This document shows, piece after piece, positions 1 through 9,538 of a stretch of 64,000 nucleotides of DNA. This stretch comes from Ensifer sp. LCM 4579. GTDB taxonomy: Bacteria; Pseudomonadota; Alphaproteobacteria; Rhizobiales; Rhizobiaceae. The notes under the pieces are model-generated. The model was not told the origin of the DNA and searched no databases. It saw only the letters and a program-made list of their open reading frames with translations. Position numbers and translations under genes: made by a program. Within the stretch, counting starts at the first letter, position 1. Each line of letters opens with the position of its first letter. The stretch covers positions 217,475-281,474 of the forward strand of contig NZ_MDDV01000060.1 in NCBI RefSeq assembly GCF_001854885.1. Direction: 5' to 3'.

Positions 1-119
1 TGCGGATCCGCGGCCCAGAAGGCATTGGCATCTTCAAGTCCGGGATTCCAGCCTTCCCTTGCGGCCCACTCGATAATCGTATCGAGTTCGGCGCGCGTCG
101 CGTGGCGGATAGTCGGCAT
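1..119 (-). CDS. GNAT-family N-acetyltransferase, N-terminal fragment
   Basis: Only the first 39 or so codons are inside the window; the gene runs off the left edge. The start ATG at 119 is preceded by AGGAG at a normal distance. The visible protein begins [16 protein letters not shown] and continues with EGWNPG, which is typical of the first strand and helix of GNAT acetyltransferases that move an acetyl group from acetyl-CoA to an amine. The substrate cannot be told from this fragment. It is transcribed away from the sugar dehydrogenase gene that starts at 295, so the 175 bases between them must hold both promoters. Confidence 0.7.
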   Translation of the reverse strand, partial: MPTIRHATRAELDTIIEWAAREGWNPGLEDANAFWAADP

Positions 120-229
120 GGCAACTCCTTGACGTCTTGCTCAAGCTCGGATCGCGAGCTTGGTCGTCTAACTTTCCTGTTGGCATTTTGTGCCCAGACT
201 GCCAGCTTTGACCGGCGGTGCGAAGCCCG

Positions 230-258
230 CTTGCCCGCTCTCCCCAATCTGCTACAAC
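230..258 (+). promoter_or_regulatory. candidate promoter of the sugar dehydrogenase gene
   Basis: CTTGCC and TACAAC are separated by 17 bases and end 36 bases before the start codon at 295. This resembles the rhizobial housekeeping form CTTGAC-N17-CTATAT, but the match is only partial. It was found by eye. Confidence 0.3.
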
Positions 259-294
259 AGCGGCAATAAGTCATACTAATTAGGGCGAAACATC

Positions 295-1221
295 ATGTCT
301 CCCATCAAGATTGCCATAGTTGGCGTCGGCAAGATCGTGCGCGATCAGCACCTGCCGGCGCTTCAGAAGAACGCCGATTACCAGTTGATCGCGGCAGCGA
401 GCCGCCATGGAACCGTGGACGGCATCGACAACTTCAAGTCGATCGAGGCGATGCTCGAAGCAGTACCTGCAATCGAGGCGGTGTCGCTCTGCATGCCGCC
501 GCAATATCGCTACGAAGCAGCTCATTCCGCCCTCGCGGCCGGCAAGCATGTCTTCCTCGAAAAGCCGCCGGGCGCCACCCTGAGCGAGGTCGCCGACATC
601 GAGGCGCTTGCCGCCGAAAGAAGCGTTTCCCTATTTGCGAGCTGGCATTCGCGCTATGCGCCCGCGGTCGAAGCCGCCAAGGCCCTTCTCGCCTCGACCG
701 CGATCCGCAATGTCCGGATCATCTGGAAGGAGGATGTGCGCCACTGGCATCCGAACCAGGCATGGATCTGGGCCGCCGGCGGCCTCGGTGTCTTCGACCC
801 GGGCATCAACGCGCTCTCGATCGTCACCCATATCCTGCCGCGCCCGATCTTCATCACCTCTGCAACGCTCGAATTCCCCGAGAACCGCGACGCGCCGATC
901 GCCGCTTCGATGACGTTCAGCGACGCCGAGAAGCTCGATGTCGCCGCCGAATTCGATTGGCGGCAGACGGGCAAGCAGAGCTGGGACATCATCGCGGAAA
1001 CCGCGGCCGGCGAGATGGTTCTCTCAGAGGGCGGAGCAAAGCTCGCCATCGACGGGAAGATCGTCCACGAGGAGCCCGAGCAGGAATATCCGATGCTCTA
1101 TCGGCGCTTTGCCGAGATCATCAAGACCGGCAGATCGGATGTCGACCTGGCGCCGCTCCGGCACGTCGCCGATGCCTTCATGCTCGGGCGCCGCAAGTTC
1201 GTCGAGGCGTTTCACGATTGA
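295..1221 (+). CDS. Gfo/Idh/MocA oxidoreductase, probable L-arabinose / D-galactose 1-dehydrogenase
   Basis: This 308-residue protein is expected to oxidise the C1 hydroxyl of an aldose with NAD(P)+, giving the lactone as the first step of the non-phosphorylated arabinose/galactose route. It has a Rossmann nucleotide-binding start (IVGVGKIVRDQH, residues 8-19), the family's EKPPG motif at 89-93, and a WKEDVRHWHP stretch. The whole protein resembles the Azospirillum L-arabinose 1-dehydrogenase as I remember it, including the GGLGVFDPGINALSIV block. The length is normal for that enzyme. It stands alone, with a divergent acetyltransferase upstream and a repeat element downstream. Whether arabinose or galactose is preferred cannot be read from the sequence. 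Confidence 0.85.
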   Translation: MSPIKIAIVGVGKIVRDQHLPALQKNADYQLIAAASRHGTVDGIDNFKSIEAMLEAVPAIEAVSLCMPPQYRYEAAHSALAAGKHVFLEKPPGATLSEVADIEALAAERSVSLFASWHSRYAPAVEAAKALLASTAIRNVRIIWKEDVRHWHPNQAWIWAAGGLGVFDPGINALSIVTHILPRPIFITSATLEFPENRDAPIAASMTFSDAEKLDVAAEFDWRQTGKQSWDIIAETAAGEMVLSEGGAKLAIDGKIVHEEPEQEYPMLYRRFAEIIKTGRSDVDLAPLRHVADAFMLGRRKFVEAFHD

Positions 1222-1255
1222 TTTTGATACGGCGGCGGCGCCGGTCGCCGCTGCC

Positions 1256-1426
1256 TGCCCCTTGTATCTGCCGGGACCTTCTCCCCGCAAGCGAGGAGAA
1301 GGAACTTGCCGCGGCCCCTCAGCCCCGCACCGCCGCTCTCCACGCAAGCGAGGGTTTCGGCGTCGCAGCGAGTCCCCTTCGCCCCGCCTGCGGGGAGAAG
1401 GTGGCCGGTAGGCCGGATGAGGGGCA
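1256..1426. repeat. composite palindromic intergenic repeat (REP-like)
   Basis: The element contains an imperfect hairpin at 1277-1302 (CCTTCTCCCCGC and its near-complement) and a second at 1376-1401 with the same stem. It ends in TGAGGGGCA at 1418-1426. The same modules and end sequence recur at 33226-33343. It sits between convergent genes (the dehydrogenase and holC) and may also serve as a transcription terminator. Confidence 0.75.
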
Positions 1427-1452
1427 TGCGCCGTCCCGCTTGATGGCGGTGT

Positions 1453-1902
1453 TCACGCCTTCTTCTCCCACCGTCCATCGCGATTCTGCTGCCAATAGGT
1501 GAGATTGTGCCCCTCGGCCTTGAGCCGCTTCCACTGGGCACGCGCCGCCCCGAGCTGCGCCTGGTCGTATCCATCGAACATGAAGACGACCCGCTCATAG
1601 TCCATGGCCGGCGGCGGTTCGGCGCCGTCGACGAGGAACCGCACGGTCGCGGCATTGGGATTGCCCTCATTGGCAACGATCAGGATAGGTTGCTCGGCTG
1701 CGAAGTCGCCCGCATCCGTGCCGTGCGGCAGGAAGCTGTCCTCGCGATAGACCCAGAGATGCGTGTCGAGAGCGTCGCGCCTCTCGGCATCGACCGTCTG
1801 CACCACCACGCGCCACCCGCGCTCGATGCTCTTGTCAAGCAAAGGCGGCAGGGCGTCCTCGAGTTTCGATTCCGTCAGGTGGTAGAAAAGAATCTCGGTC
1901 AT
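1453..1902 (-). CDS. holC: DNA polymerase III subunit chi
   Basis: This 149-residue protein matches the chi subunit, which links the clamp loader to single-strand binding protein during replication. The family start MTEILFYHLT, the central WVYREDSFLPHG and the ending DGYDQAQLGAAR-QWK are visible. The start ATG at 1902 has GGAGAG just upstream; the frame remains open further upstream into pepA but that extension is not protein-like. It follows pepA on the same strand, 38 bases after its stop, so the two are probably co-transcribed. This pepA-holC pairing is common in proteobacteria. Confidence 0.92.
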   Translation of the reverse strand: MTEILFYHLTESKLEDALPPLLDKSIERGWRVVVQTVDAERRDALDTHLWVYREDSFLPHGTDAGDFAAEQPILIVANEGNPNAATVRFLVDGAEPPPAMDYERVVFMFDGYDQAQLGAARAQWKRLKAEGHNLTYWQQNRDGRWEKKA

Positions 1903-1940
1903 GCCGATCTCTCCCGGGCACCCGTTCCGTCGCGCAACCG

Positions 1941-3434
1941 TCAGGATTCGTAGTTTGCGCGGACCAACTCGTCCAGCAGCCGCACACCGAAACCGGAACC
2001 CCAGGACTGGTTGATCTCGTCGGTCGGCGAGCCCATGGCCGTGCCGGCGACGTCGAGATGCGCCCAGGGCGTGTCCTTCACGAAGCGCTTGAGGAACTGG
2101 GCCGCCGTAACCGAGCCGCCATGGCGGCCGCCGGTGTTCTTCATGTCGGCGAACTTGCTGTCGATCATCTTGTCGAATTCCTTGCCGAGCGGCATGCGCC
2201 ACAGGCGCTCCTGGCTCGCCTTGCCGGCTGCGAGCAATTGCTCCGCCAGGCGATCGTCATTGGAGAACAATCCGGCATAGTGATTGCTGAACGCCACCAG
2301 GATCGCGCCTGTCAGCGTCGCCAGATCGATCATCGCTTTCGGCTTGAAACGATCGTTGCAATACCAGAGCGCATCGCAAAGGACGAGCCTGCCTTCGGCG
2401 TCGGTATTGATCACCTCGATCGTCTGCCCCGACATCGAGGTCACGATGTCGCCGGGTCGCTGGGCACTGCCGTCCGGCATGTTCTCCACGAGCCCGATGA
2501 TACCGACCGCATTGACCGTCGCCTTTCGCGCCGCCAGCACATGCATGAGACCGGTCACCGCGGCCGCGCCACCCATGTCGCCCTTCATTTCCTCCATGCC
2601 GGAGGCCGGCTTGATCGAGATGCCGCCGGTATCAAACACGACGCCCTTGCCGACGAATGCCAGCGGCTTGTCCTTCGCCTTGCCGCCCTTCCATTGCATG
2701 ACGACGAGCCGCGGCGGCCGGGCCGATCCCTGGGCGACGCCGAGCAGCGCGCCCATGCCAAGCTTCTTCATCTCCCGCTCGGTGAGAATTTCGACCTCGA
2801 CGCCGAGCTTTTCCAGCTCCTTCGCACGCGCAGCGAACTCAACCGGACCGAGAATATTGGCCGGTTCGTTAACGAGGTCCCGCGCCAGGAAAACGCCCTC
2901 GCCCACCGACAGAGCCGTGGCGAAGGCTTTCTTGGCGGCGATCACGGCGCCGGTGACGATCGTGACCTTCACCGGCTTCTGGGGCGTTTTGGCCTCGTCA
3001 TCGGACTTGCGCGTCTTGTAGCTGTCGAAAGCATAGGCGTTCATTTCCATGCCGAGGGCGAAGTCCGCGGCTGCCTTGCCGGTGACGTCGATGCCCGGAG
3101 CATCGAGGAATATCGTCGCCTTCTCGGCCTTGCGTAGCTTGGCGGCCGCCGCACCGCCCGCCTTCAACCAATCGTGATCCGTAACATCGGCCGCGCCACC
3201 AAGGCCGAGAAGGACGATCCGATCGGCCGGCGAGCCATGCGGAGCGACGATGTCGAGGGTCGTGAGCGCCTTGCCTGTGAACTTGCCGATCTTTGCCGCC
3301 TTGGCGAGAACCCCTTCAGGATCGGTAACAGTTGCGCCGGCCGCTTCCTTGGCGTTGGCCACCTGTAGAAGAACGGCGACGCCGCCGGCCGGGCGATGGG
3401 ATTTCATGAAGGTGAATTCGAACTTCATCGGCAT
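1941..3434 (-). CDS. pepA: leucyl aminopeptidase (M17 family)
   Basis: This 497-residue cytosolic metallopeptidase removes N-terminal residues from peptides; some relatives also bind DNA. The M17 signature NTDAEGRL lies near residue 340, and the metal-binding [15 protein letters not shown] block precedes it, with the long basic N-terminal domain (MPMKFEF...). I chose the ATG at 3434 because GGAG lies 6 bases upstream; the in-frame ATG at 3428 has a poorer spacing. holC follows it on the same strand. Its upstream region is shared with the divergent lptFG-lptD operon. Confidence 0.95.
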   Translation of the reverse strand: MPMKFEFTFMKSHRPAGGVAVLLQVANAKEAAGATVTDPEGVLAKAAKIGKFTGKALTTLDIVAPHGSPADRIVLLGLGGAADVTDHDWLKAGGAAAAKLRKAEKATIFLDAPGIDVTGKAAADFALGMEMNAYAFDSYKTRKSDDEAKTPQKPVKVTIVTGAVIAAKKAFATALSVGEGVFLARDLVNEPANILGPVEFAARAKELEKLGVEVEILTEREMKKLGMGALLGVAQGSARPPRLVVMQWKGGKAKDKPLAFVGKGVVFDTGGISIKPASGMEEMKGDMGGAAAVTGLMHVLAARKATVNAVGIIGLVENMPDGSAQRPGDIVTSMSGQTIEVINTDAEGRLVLCDALWYCNDRFKPKAMIDLATLTGAILVAFSNHYAGLFSNDDRLAEQLLAAGKASQERLWRMPLGKEFDKMIDSKFADMKNTGGRHGGSVTAAQFLKRFVKDTPWAHLDVAGTAMGSPTDEINQSWGSGFGVRLLDELVRANYES

Positions 3435-3812
3435 TCAGGACTCCGGACACTTCTGATTGGGAGGCGCCCGGCCTGTTACCGGGCAGCTACAGCGGGCGAT
3501 ATTCGCAATATCGGCCACGTTCAAAACCGTGGCGCGTACCCTTCTCGCTTTTGAATCGCTTGGCAAGATGGCCGCACATGTTTACATGCGCTTAACCGCA
3601 GTTCTTCGCCATATATTATCCCTGTTGTTCCAGATTCTGGTTTGCAACGGGAACGAGAAGTGGTCCGGCCGGGCAGCGCCATGGCGATTCGCGCGGACGG
3701 CAGGGCGGCGGGTGGAATGGCGGCACGCGCATTCCGCACCGCTTGTTGGAATCGATCACGATGCCTATCTGCGGGACCGTGATCTTTAGCAGGATGTTGA
3801 CCGGAATCGTTT
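3435..3812. other. divergent intergenic region between pepA and lptF
   Basis: These 378 bases must carry the promoters of pepA (minus) and the lptF operon (plus). I see no strong promoter match, repeat or hairpin. A plus-strand frame at 3457-3789 is open but its protein is low in recognisable structure, so I do not call it a gene. Confidence 0.5.
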
Positions 3813-4982
3813 ATGAAGCTGATCGAACGCTACATTTTCCGGCGCGCGGCGATCATGTTCCTCGCAACGCTCCTGCCGCTGCTCGGAATCGTCTGGACCA
3901 CGCAAGCGCTTGCCAATGTTAATCTCGTGACAGATAGCGGCCAGTCGGTGCTGGCCTTTCTGAAACTCGCGACTCTGATCCTGCCGTCCGTCGTCCCGAT
4001 CATCCTGCCTTTCGCGCTCGTGATCGGCGTGACGCAGACGCTGAGTGCGATGAACAGCGATTCGGAACTGACCGTACTCAATGCCGCCGGCAGCTCGCGC
4101 ATGTCGATCATCCGGCCGGTGCTCTATCTTGCGGCCGGGCTGAGCGTCCTTTCCTTTGCCATCGACAATTTCGTTGAGCCCTATTCGCGCGTCGCCGTCC
4201 GCAAGATGATCGCGACCGCGCATGCCGACCTGCTGTCGTCCGTGGTACAGGAGAATTCCTTCCGCAAGATCACGGACGGGCTCTACGTCCAGGTAGGTGC
4301 CCGGCGCAGCGGCGGCGTGCTGCACGGCATCTTCGTCGCCGATTCGCGTAATCCGAATTTCGAACTCGTCTATTACGCGCGCGAGGGCGCGGTGGACGAG
4401 AAGAGCTCGGCGCTGGTGATGAAGGATGGCGAGGTTCACCGCAAACTGCCGGAAGGCGGCGTATCGGTGATCAAGTTCGATTCCTACGCCTTCGACCTCA
4501 CGGACATGACGAAGTCGGCGGGCGAGGCGAACATCCGGCCCAAGGACCGCGACCTGTTCTATCTCCTGAACCCGGACCCGGAAGACTCCGCCTTGAAGAG
4601 GACGCCGCTTGTCTTCACCGCGGAACTCCATCGGCGTTTCACCGAATGGAGCTATCCCCTTCTCTTCGGCCTGATCGCGCTCGTCATCAGCAGCGACGCC
4701 CGCTCCCACCGCGAGGCCCGGGTGCATCCGACGATCAGCGCGGTCGGGGCCGCTTTGATCATCCGCTGGATGACATTCTATGCGGCCAACAGCGCGGAAG
4801 ACTCCCTCTGGTTCGTGCCGCTCATGTATCTCGTGCCACTCATGACCGGCGCACTGGCCATTCGCCAACTCGCAAGCAATCGCCGCCTATACATCCCGAC
4901 ATCGTGGCACGATAAGCTATCCGACCAGATAGCCCGGATCCGGCACTCGCGGGCCGGCGCTGACGCGGGGCAGGCATCATGA
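3813..4982 (+). CDS. lptF: LPS export permease LptF
   Basis: This 389-residue inner-membrane protein is one of two permease subunits of the LptB2FG machine that pulls lipopolysaccharide out of the inner membrane. It starts MKLIERYIFRRA, has three hydrophobic segments in the first 120 residues, a periplasmic jellyroll-type middle region (about 150-270) and three more membrane segments at the end, as expected for the YjgP/YjgQ family. Its stop overlaps the lptG start by four bases (ATGA), so the two are translationally coupled. The ATPase gene lptB is not in this window. Confidence 0.95.
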   Translation: MKLIERYIFRRAAIMFLATLLPLLGIVWTTQALANVNLVTDSGQSVLAFLKLATLILPSVVPIILPFALVIGVTQTLSAMNSDSELTVLNAAGSSRMSIIRPVLYLAAGLSVLSFAIDNFVEPYSRVAVRKMIATAHADLLSSVVQENSFRKITDGLYVQVGARRSGGVLHGIFVADSRNPNFELVYYAREGAVDEKSSALVMKDGEVHRKLPEGGVSVIKFDSYAFDLTDMTKSAGEANIRPKDRDLFYLLNPDPEDSALKRTPLVFTAELHRRFTEWSYPLLFGLIALVISSDARSHREARVHPTISAVGAALIIRWMTFYAANSAEDSLWFVPLMYLVPLMTGALAIRQLASNRRLYIPTSWHDKLSDQIARIRHSRAGADAGQAS

Positions 4983-6061
4983 TCGTCAACACCCTCGGCC
5001 GCTATTTCTTCAAGCGTTACGTCGTTACGACGTTCTGGTTCCTGATCGGAATCTTCACGCTGATTTTCATCATCGATTTTAGCGAACTGGCCACCCGCAT
5101 GTCCAACCTGCCACACTATTCGGTCGCCGGTGCGCTCGTGATGACGACATTCCGCATTCCGATGATTCTGCAGCAGACCATTCCTTTTGTTGCGCTGTTT
5201 GCGGCGATGGCGGCGCTGATTTCGCTCAACCGCCGTTATGAGCTGGTCGTCACCCGGGCGGCAGGCATTTCCGTGTGGCAGTTCCTGAGACCCTTCGTGC
5301 TCGGCTCGTTTCTGTTCGGCGTACTGGCCGTGATCGCACTCAACCCGCTTGCGGCCTGGGGCGCTAAGAGAGCCGAGGCGCTGGAGGCCGAGTGGGGGTC
5401 GTCCCGCGCGGCACAGACGAACTCGATTCCGTGGCTGAGACAGATCTACGACGGCACCGACACCATCATCGGCGCCCGGTCCGTCCAGAACGGCGGCACG
5501 GAGCTCATCAACGTCACCGTCATCCACTTTGATCCACAGGGAACGATCATTCTCAGGCAAGATGCGAAGTCGGCGAAACTCGAAGAGGGTTACTGGCTTC
5601 TTAACGGCGTCACCGAAACCGGGAATGGGCAGTTGCCCCGTCGTTTGGAAACAGCACGACTTCGTACCAATCTGAAACCGGAATTCGTCCAGGAACGCCT
5701 CGCAAAGGCTGATTCCATTCAGTTTTTCGACCTTCCGCGAAAGATTGAGATCGCTCGTTCCTTCGGATTTTCGACGAAAGGCATGGAGACGCAGCTTCAC
5801 TCGCTTTTGTCCCTGCCGCTGCTTCTCGTTGCGATGACCCTGATCGCCGCATGCGTGTCCCTGAAATTTAGCCGGTTCAACCAATCTCGCGCGGTAATTC
5901 TCGGTGGAATCCTCTCAGGCTTCGTGCTTTATGTCGTCACCGTGCTTGTAAAAGCATTCGGGAGCAGCGGTATTGTGCCTCCGTTCGTTGCAGCCTGGTT
6001 GCCAGTTGTTGTAGCGATGGCGCTGGGCTCGACGATTCTGTTGCATCAGGAGGATGGCTAG
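4979..6061 (+). CDS. lptG: LPS export permease LptG
   Basis: This 360-residue partner of LptF has the same layout: three N-terminal membrane segments (starting FFKRYVVTTFWFLIG), a periplasmic domain, and three C-terminal segments. It starts with the ATG overlapping the lptF stop. Its own stop TAG shares one base with the GTG start of lptD, so inner-membrane extraction and outer-membrane assembly proteins are encoded as one coupled unit. Confidence 0.95.
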   Translation: MIVNTLGRYFFKRYVVTTFWFLIGIFTLIFIIDFSELATRMSNLPHYSVAGALVMTTFRIPMILQQTIPFVALFAAMAALISLNRRYELVVTRAAGISVWQFLRPFVLGSFLFGVLAVIALNPLAAWGAKRAEALEAEWGSSRAAQTNSIPWLRQIYDGTDTIIGARSVQNGGTELINVTVIHFDPQGTIILRQDAKSAKLEEGYWLLNGVTETGNGQLPRRLETARLRTNLKPEFVQERLAKADSIQFFDLPRKIEIARSFGFSTKGMETQLHSLLSLPLLLVAMTLIAACVSLKFSRFNQSRAVILGGILSGFVLYVVTVLVKAFGSSGIVPPFVAAWLPVVVAMALGSTILLHQEDG

Positions 6062-8409
6062 TGGCGGCAGGCAACCGCGAACGCATGGATTTGATCAATG
6101 CCGCCCTGCTTGCAGGCGTGGCGCTGTATGCCCTTGCCATCGGAATGAATGCGCCAGCCATGGCGCAGGACACAGGAACGCGGCTCGATTCGCTGCAGCC
6201 GAACATCCCCGCCGACGCCAAGATGCTGTTGACGGCCAACGAGCTCGTCTACAATCGCGACGCGGAAACAGTGACCGTGCGCGGCAACGTCCAGATCGAA
6301 TATGGCGGCTACAAGATGGTCGCCCGCCAAGTCGAATACGACCAGAGGTCCGGCCGCATCATGGCGACCGGCGATATCCAGTTGATCGAGCCGGACGGCA
6401 ACATCGTCTATGCCGAACGAATGGACGTGACGGACGATTTCGCCAACGGTATCGTCGAGGCGCTCAGGATCGAGACGACGGATCTCACCAGGCTCGCGGC
6501 CGAGACCGGCGAACGGCGCAGCGGCGATCAGTTCATCCTGAACAAGGCCGTCTATACCGCCTGCACGCCCTGCGCGACCAAGCCCGAGCATCGCTCGCTG
6601 TGGCATATCAAGGCCGAGCGCGTCATCCAGAACGGCCGCACCCATACGATCCGGCTTGAAAACGCCTATTTCGAGCTCTTCGGCAAACCGATCGCCTATA
6701 TCCCGGTGATGGAAATCCCCGACCACACGGTCAAGCGCAAGAGCGGCTTCCTGTTTCCTCATTTCAGCTACAGGCAGAAACTCGGCGCCGGCGTCAGCGT
6801 GCCCTATTATTGGGCGATCTCGCCCTATATGGATGCGACGGTCACCGCAACGGGCCTGACGCGCCAGGGCTTTCTGCTCGAAGGCGAATTTCGCCAGCAA
6901 TTCCACAACGGCCTGCACACGCTGAACGTCGCCGGCATAAGCCAGATGAACCGCGACCGATTCACGCCGGGTACCGTCGATGCGCTTGAAACGAACCGCG
7001 CCATGGTCGCATCCAGAGGCCGATTCGAGGTCAATCCCCGCTGGACCTTCGGCTGGGACGTCCTGGTGCAGACGGACAACAACTTCGCCAAGACCTACGA
7101 CCTGTCGACCTTCGACGGCACCACCTATATCAACCAGGCCTATCTGACCGGCCTCGGCAGGCGCAACTATTTCGATCTGCGCGCCTTTTACTTCGACATC
7201 CAGGACGCGGACCCGGACAGCCTGGCGGAAAACCAGCAACCGGTCGCGCAGGTCCTCGACTATTCCTACACCGCGCCGGAACCGGTGCTGGGCGGAGAGC
7301 TCAATGCCGACGTCAACCTGACAAACGTGAGGCGCAACCGACTGGACGTGGACACCGCCGGGTTTGGCGTCTTGCGCTTTCCCGGCCTTGAAGGCACGTC
7401 GCACCGGCTGACGGCGGAAGTCGAATGGAAGCGGACATTCATCGCGCCCGGCGGGCTCGTTCTGACGCCGCTGCTGGCGGCGCGCGGCGACGCCATCGGC
7501 ATCAATATGGACGACCCTGCCGGCTATACCGGCGAGTTCACCAACAGTGACGCGCTTACGCGGCGCATGCTGACGGCCGGCCTCGAGGCGCGGTACCCGA
7601 TGCTCTTTGCGGGCGAGAGCAGCAGCCATATTCTGGAGCCGATCGGACAGATCTATGTGCGCCCGGACGAACAATATGCGGGCGGCTTGCCGAATGAGGA
7701 CGCCCAGAGCTTTGTCTTCGACGCGACCAATCTTTTCGAACGCGACAAATACTCGGGCTACGACCGGATCGAGGGCGGAACCCGCGCCAATATCGGCCTG
7801 CGCTATACCGGCACCTTCGACAGCGGCTATGGCCTGCGCGCCAGTGCCGGCCAGTCCTTCCACCTTGCCGGCCTCAACTCCTTCGCAACCGACGATCTCG
7901 TCAAGGCCGGCTCGGATTCGGGCCTCGAAACCGATCGCTCCGACTATGTCGCGATGGTCGGCGTCGACGCGCCATCCGGCCTGATGGCGAGCCTTTCCGG
8001 CCGACTGGACGAAGAGAGTTTCAACCTGCGCCGCGCCGACGCGACCGTCGGCTATCTCGGCCTGACCTGGCAGGCAGCCCTGACCTATACGCGCATCGAG
8101 GCGCAGCCACTCTACGGGTCTTCGTCCGATCAGGACGAAGTGCAGACGGCAGCCGCCTATCGCTTCCGCGATTACTGGTCGGTTTTCGGCGCGGTGACCT
8201 ATGACATCAACCAAGGCGTCATATCGCGCAACGGTTTCGGCATCACCTATGACGATCAGGACACGCTGTTCTCGATCGTCTACAGGCAGGAGCGCGATAC
8301 AGACAACTCGCTAGCCAACGACTGGTCGATCGGGGCGCGTATCAGCTTCCGCACGCTCGGCGATATCAATGTGGGCGATACCACGGTTGACGAACTCGAC
8401 TATTTCTGA
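6061..8409 (+). CDS. lptD: outer-membrane LPS assembly protein LptD
   Basis: This 782-residue protein inserts lipopolysaccharide into the outer leaflet of the outer membrane. I chose GTG at 6061 because AGGAGG at 6048-6053 sits 7 bases upstream. A signal peptide ends near Ala35 (APAMA/QD). An LptA-like domain follows (about 45-190: NELVYNRDAETVTVRGNV), then a long beta-barrel region ending in TVDELDYF with the terminal Phe usual for outer-membrane proteins. A Cys pair (168 and 171) is present near the barrel start. A downstream in-frame ATG at 6085 is a possible alternative start. Confidence 0.94.
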   Translation: MAAGNRERMDLINAALLAGVALYALAIGMNAPAMAQDTGTRLDSLQPNIPADAKMLLTANELVYNRDAETVTVRGNVQIEYGGYKMVARQVEYDQRSGRIMATGDIQLIEPDGNIVYAERMDVTDDFANGIVEALRIETTDLTRLAAETGERRSGDQFILNKAVYTACTPCATKPEHRSLWHIKAERVIQNGRTHTIRLENAYFELFGKPIAYIPVMEIPDHTVKRKSGFLFPHFSYRQKLGAGVSVPYYWAISPYMDATVTATGLTRQGFLLEGEFRQQFHNGLHTLNVAGISQMNRDRFTPGTVDALETNRAMVASRGRFEVNPRWTFGWDVLVQTDNNFAKTYDLSTFDGTTYINQAYLTGLGRRNYFDLRAFYFDIQDADPDSLAENQQPVAQVLDYSYTAPEPVLGGELNADVNLTNVRRNRLDVDTAGFGVLRFPGLEGTSHRLTAEVEWKRTFIAPGGLVLTPLLAARGDAIGINMDDPAGYTGEFTNSDALTRRMLTAGLEARYPMLFAGESSSHILEPIGQIYVRPDEQYAGGLPNEDAQSFVFDATNLFERDKYSGYDRIEGGTRANIGLRYTGTFDSGYGLRASAGQSFHLAGLNSFATDDLVKAGSDSGLETDRSDYVAMVGVDAPSGLMASLSGRLDEESFNLRRADATVGYLGLTWQAALTYTRIEAQPLYGSSSDQDEVQTAAAYRFRDYWSVFGAVTYDINQGVISRNGFGITYDDQDTLFSIVYRQERDTDNSLANDWSIGARISFRTLGDINVGDTTVDELDYF

Positions 8410-8593
8410 CGCTGCACCGGCATCCTGCTCCGATGGAAAGAGGCGGAAGTAGCGCTCAATGATCGCTCTTCGGCCGTTCATGCGCTCTTGTCATCGTTTG
8501 GCCGCATGTATTATGCATTTGCCACCAAAATATGGGAGAGCGCGGCCGCGGAAGGTCGCTCACACTGGAGCGCGGAACGGGCAAGGAATGATG

Positions 8594-9529
8594 ATGGGTG
8601 GGAAATTCTCGATCGTGCGGGCACTTTCGGCGCTGGCGATTGCCGGAGCATTGAGCTTTTCGGCCGCCACAGTCGCCAGGGCGGCAAGCGAGGTCAAGGT
8701 GATCGTCAACAATGTCGTGATCACCTCGGGCGACATTGCCAAGCGCACGGCTTTCCTTCGTCTTCAGCACCAGGGCGGCGGAGCCGCCGAAGCGAAAAAG
8801 CAGCTGATAGACGAGGTCCTCAAGCGCGGCGAAATTGCCCGCGTCCAGCAGTCCGTCAGCACCCAGGAGGTCGATGCCGCCTATGCGCGTTTTGCCGCAG
8901 GCAACAAGCTCTCGACCGAGCAGCTCGGCAAAATCCTCGAACAGGCGGGCGTCGGGGTAGAGCACTTCAAGCAATATATCGCGGTTCAGATGAGCTGGCC
9001 GCGTCTCGTGAACTTCCGCTATGGCAGTGCCAACCGTCTTTCCGGCGGCGACCTCGTCAAGCGCATGATGGAAGCGGGCGGCGACAAGCCGGTGACGACG
9101 GAATATTTCCTCCAACAGGTTATCTTCGTCATTCCGGAATCGAAGCGCGGCGCGATCACCGGGAAGCGGCAGGCGGAAGCGAACGCCTCGCGCTCCAAAT
9201 TTCCCGGTTGCGACAGCTCGAAGGCCTTCGCAGCGAATTACCGCGACGTGTCGATCCGCAGTCTTGGTCGGGTGCTCGCGCAGCAACTGCCGGAGGAATG
9301 GAAGCCGCTCGTCGAGAAAGCGGGCGACGGGATGACCACGGGTACACGCGTCACCGACAAGGGCGTCGAATATTTGGCGATCTGCAAGAAGCGCCAGGTC
9401 AATGACGACACTGCCGCCGAAATCGTCTTCCGCGCCGAGGATCTCGGCAAGAAAACGGGCAGCGAGGATCCGAACAGCGCCAAATATCTCGAAGAACTGC
9501 GCGCCAAGGCGCAGATCATCAACAAGTAG
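8594..9529 (+). CDS. surA: SurA-like periplasmic chaperone / peptidyl-prolyl isomerase
   Basis: The protein of about 311 residues has a signal peptide (cleavage near VARAAS) followed by a SurA-type N-terminal domain (VKVIVNNVVITSGDI, then FLRLQ...QLIDEVLKR) and a diverged rotamase domain around 190-290 (EYFLQQVIFVIP..., GRVLAQQLPEEW). It is shorter than E. coli SurA, having one parvulin-like domain rather than two. Three ATGs lie in a row (8588, 8591, 8594); AAGGA at 8583-8587 favours the third. Its place between lptD and pdxA-rsmA matches the E. coli order and supports a role in outer-membrane protein folding, LptD included. Confidence 0.85.
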   Translation: MGGKFSIVRALSALAIAGALSFSAATVARAASEVKVIVNNVVITSGDIAKRTAFLRLQHQGGGAAEAKKQLIDEVLKRGEIARVQQSVSTQEVDAAYARFAAGNKLSTEQLGKILEQAGVGVEHFKQYIAVQMSWPRLVNFRYGSANRLSGGDLVKRMMEAGGDKPVTTEYFLQQVIFVIPESKRGAITGKRQAEANASRSKFPGCDSSKAFAANYRDVSIRSLGRVLAQQLPEEWKPLVEKAGDGMTTGTRVTDKGVEYLAICKKRQVNDDTAAEIVFRAEDLGKKTGSEDPNSAKYLEELRAKAQIINK

Positions 9530-9538
9530 CGGCCGGTC

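Noticed and set aside
3457-3789. Open plus-strand frame of 110 codons before lptF
   Set aside because: No recognisable protein features and no convincing ribosome-binding site; it fills a divergent promoter region.
6058-8214. Very long minus-strand frame opposite lptD
   Set aside because: Typical high-GC antisense frame; the plus strand encodes a clear LptD with matching operon structure.
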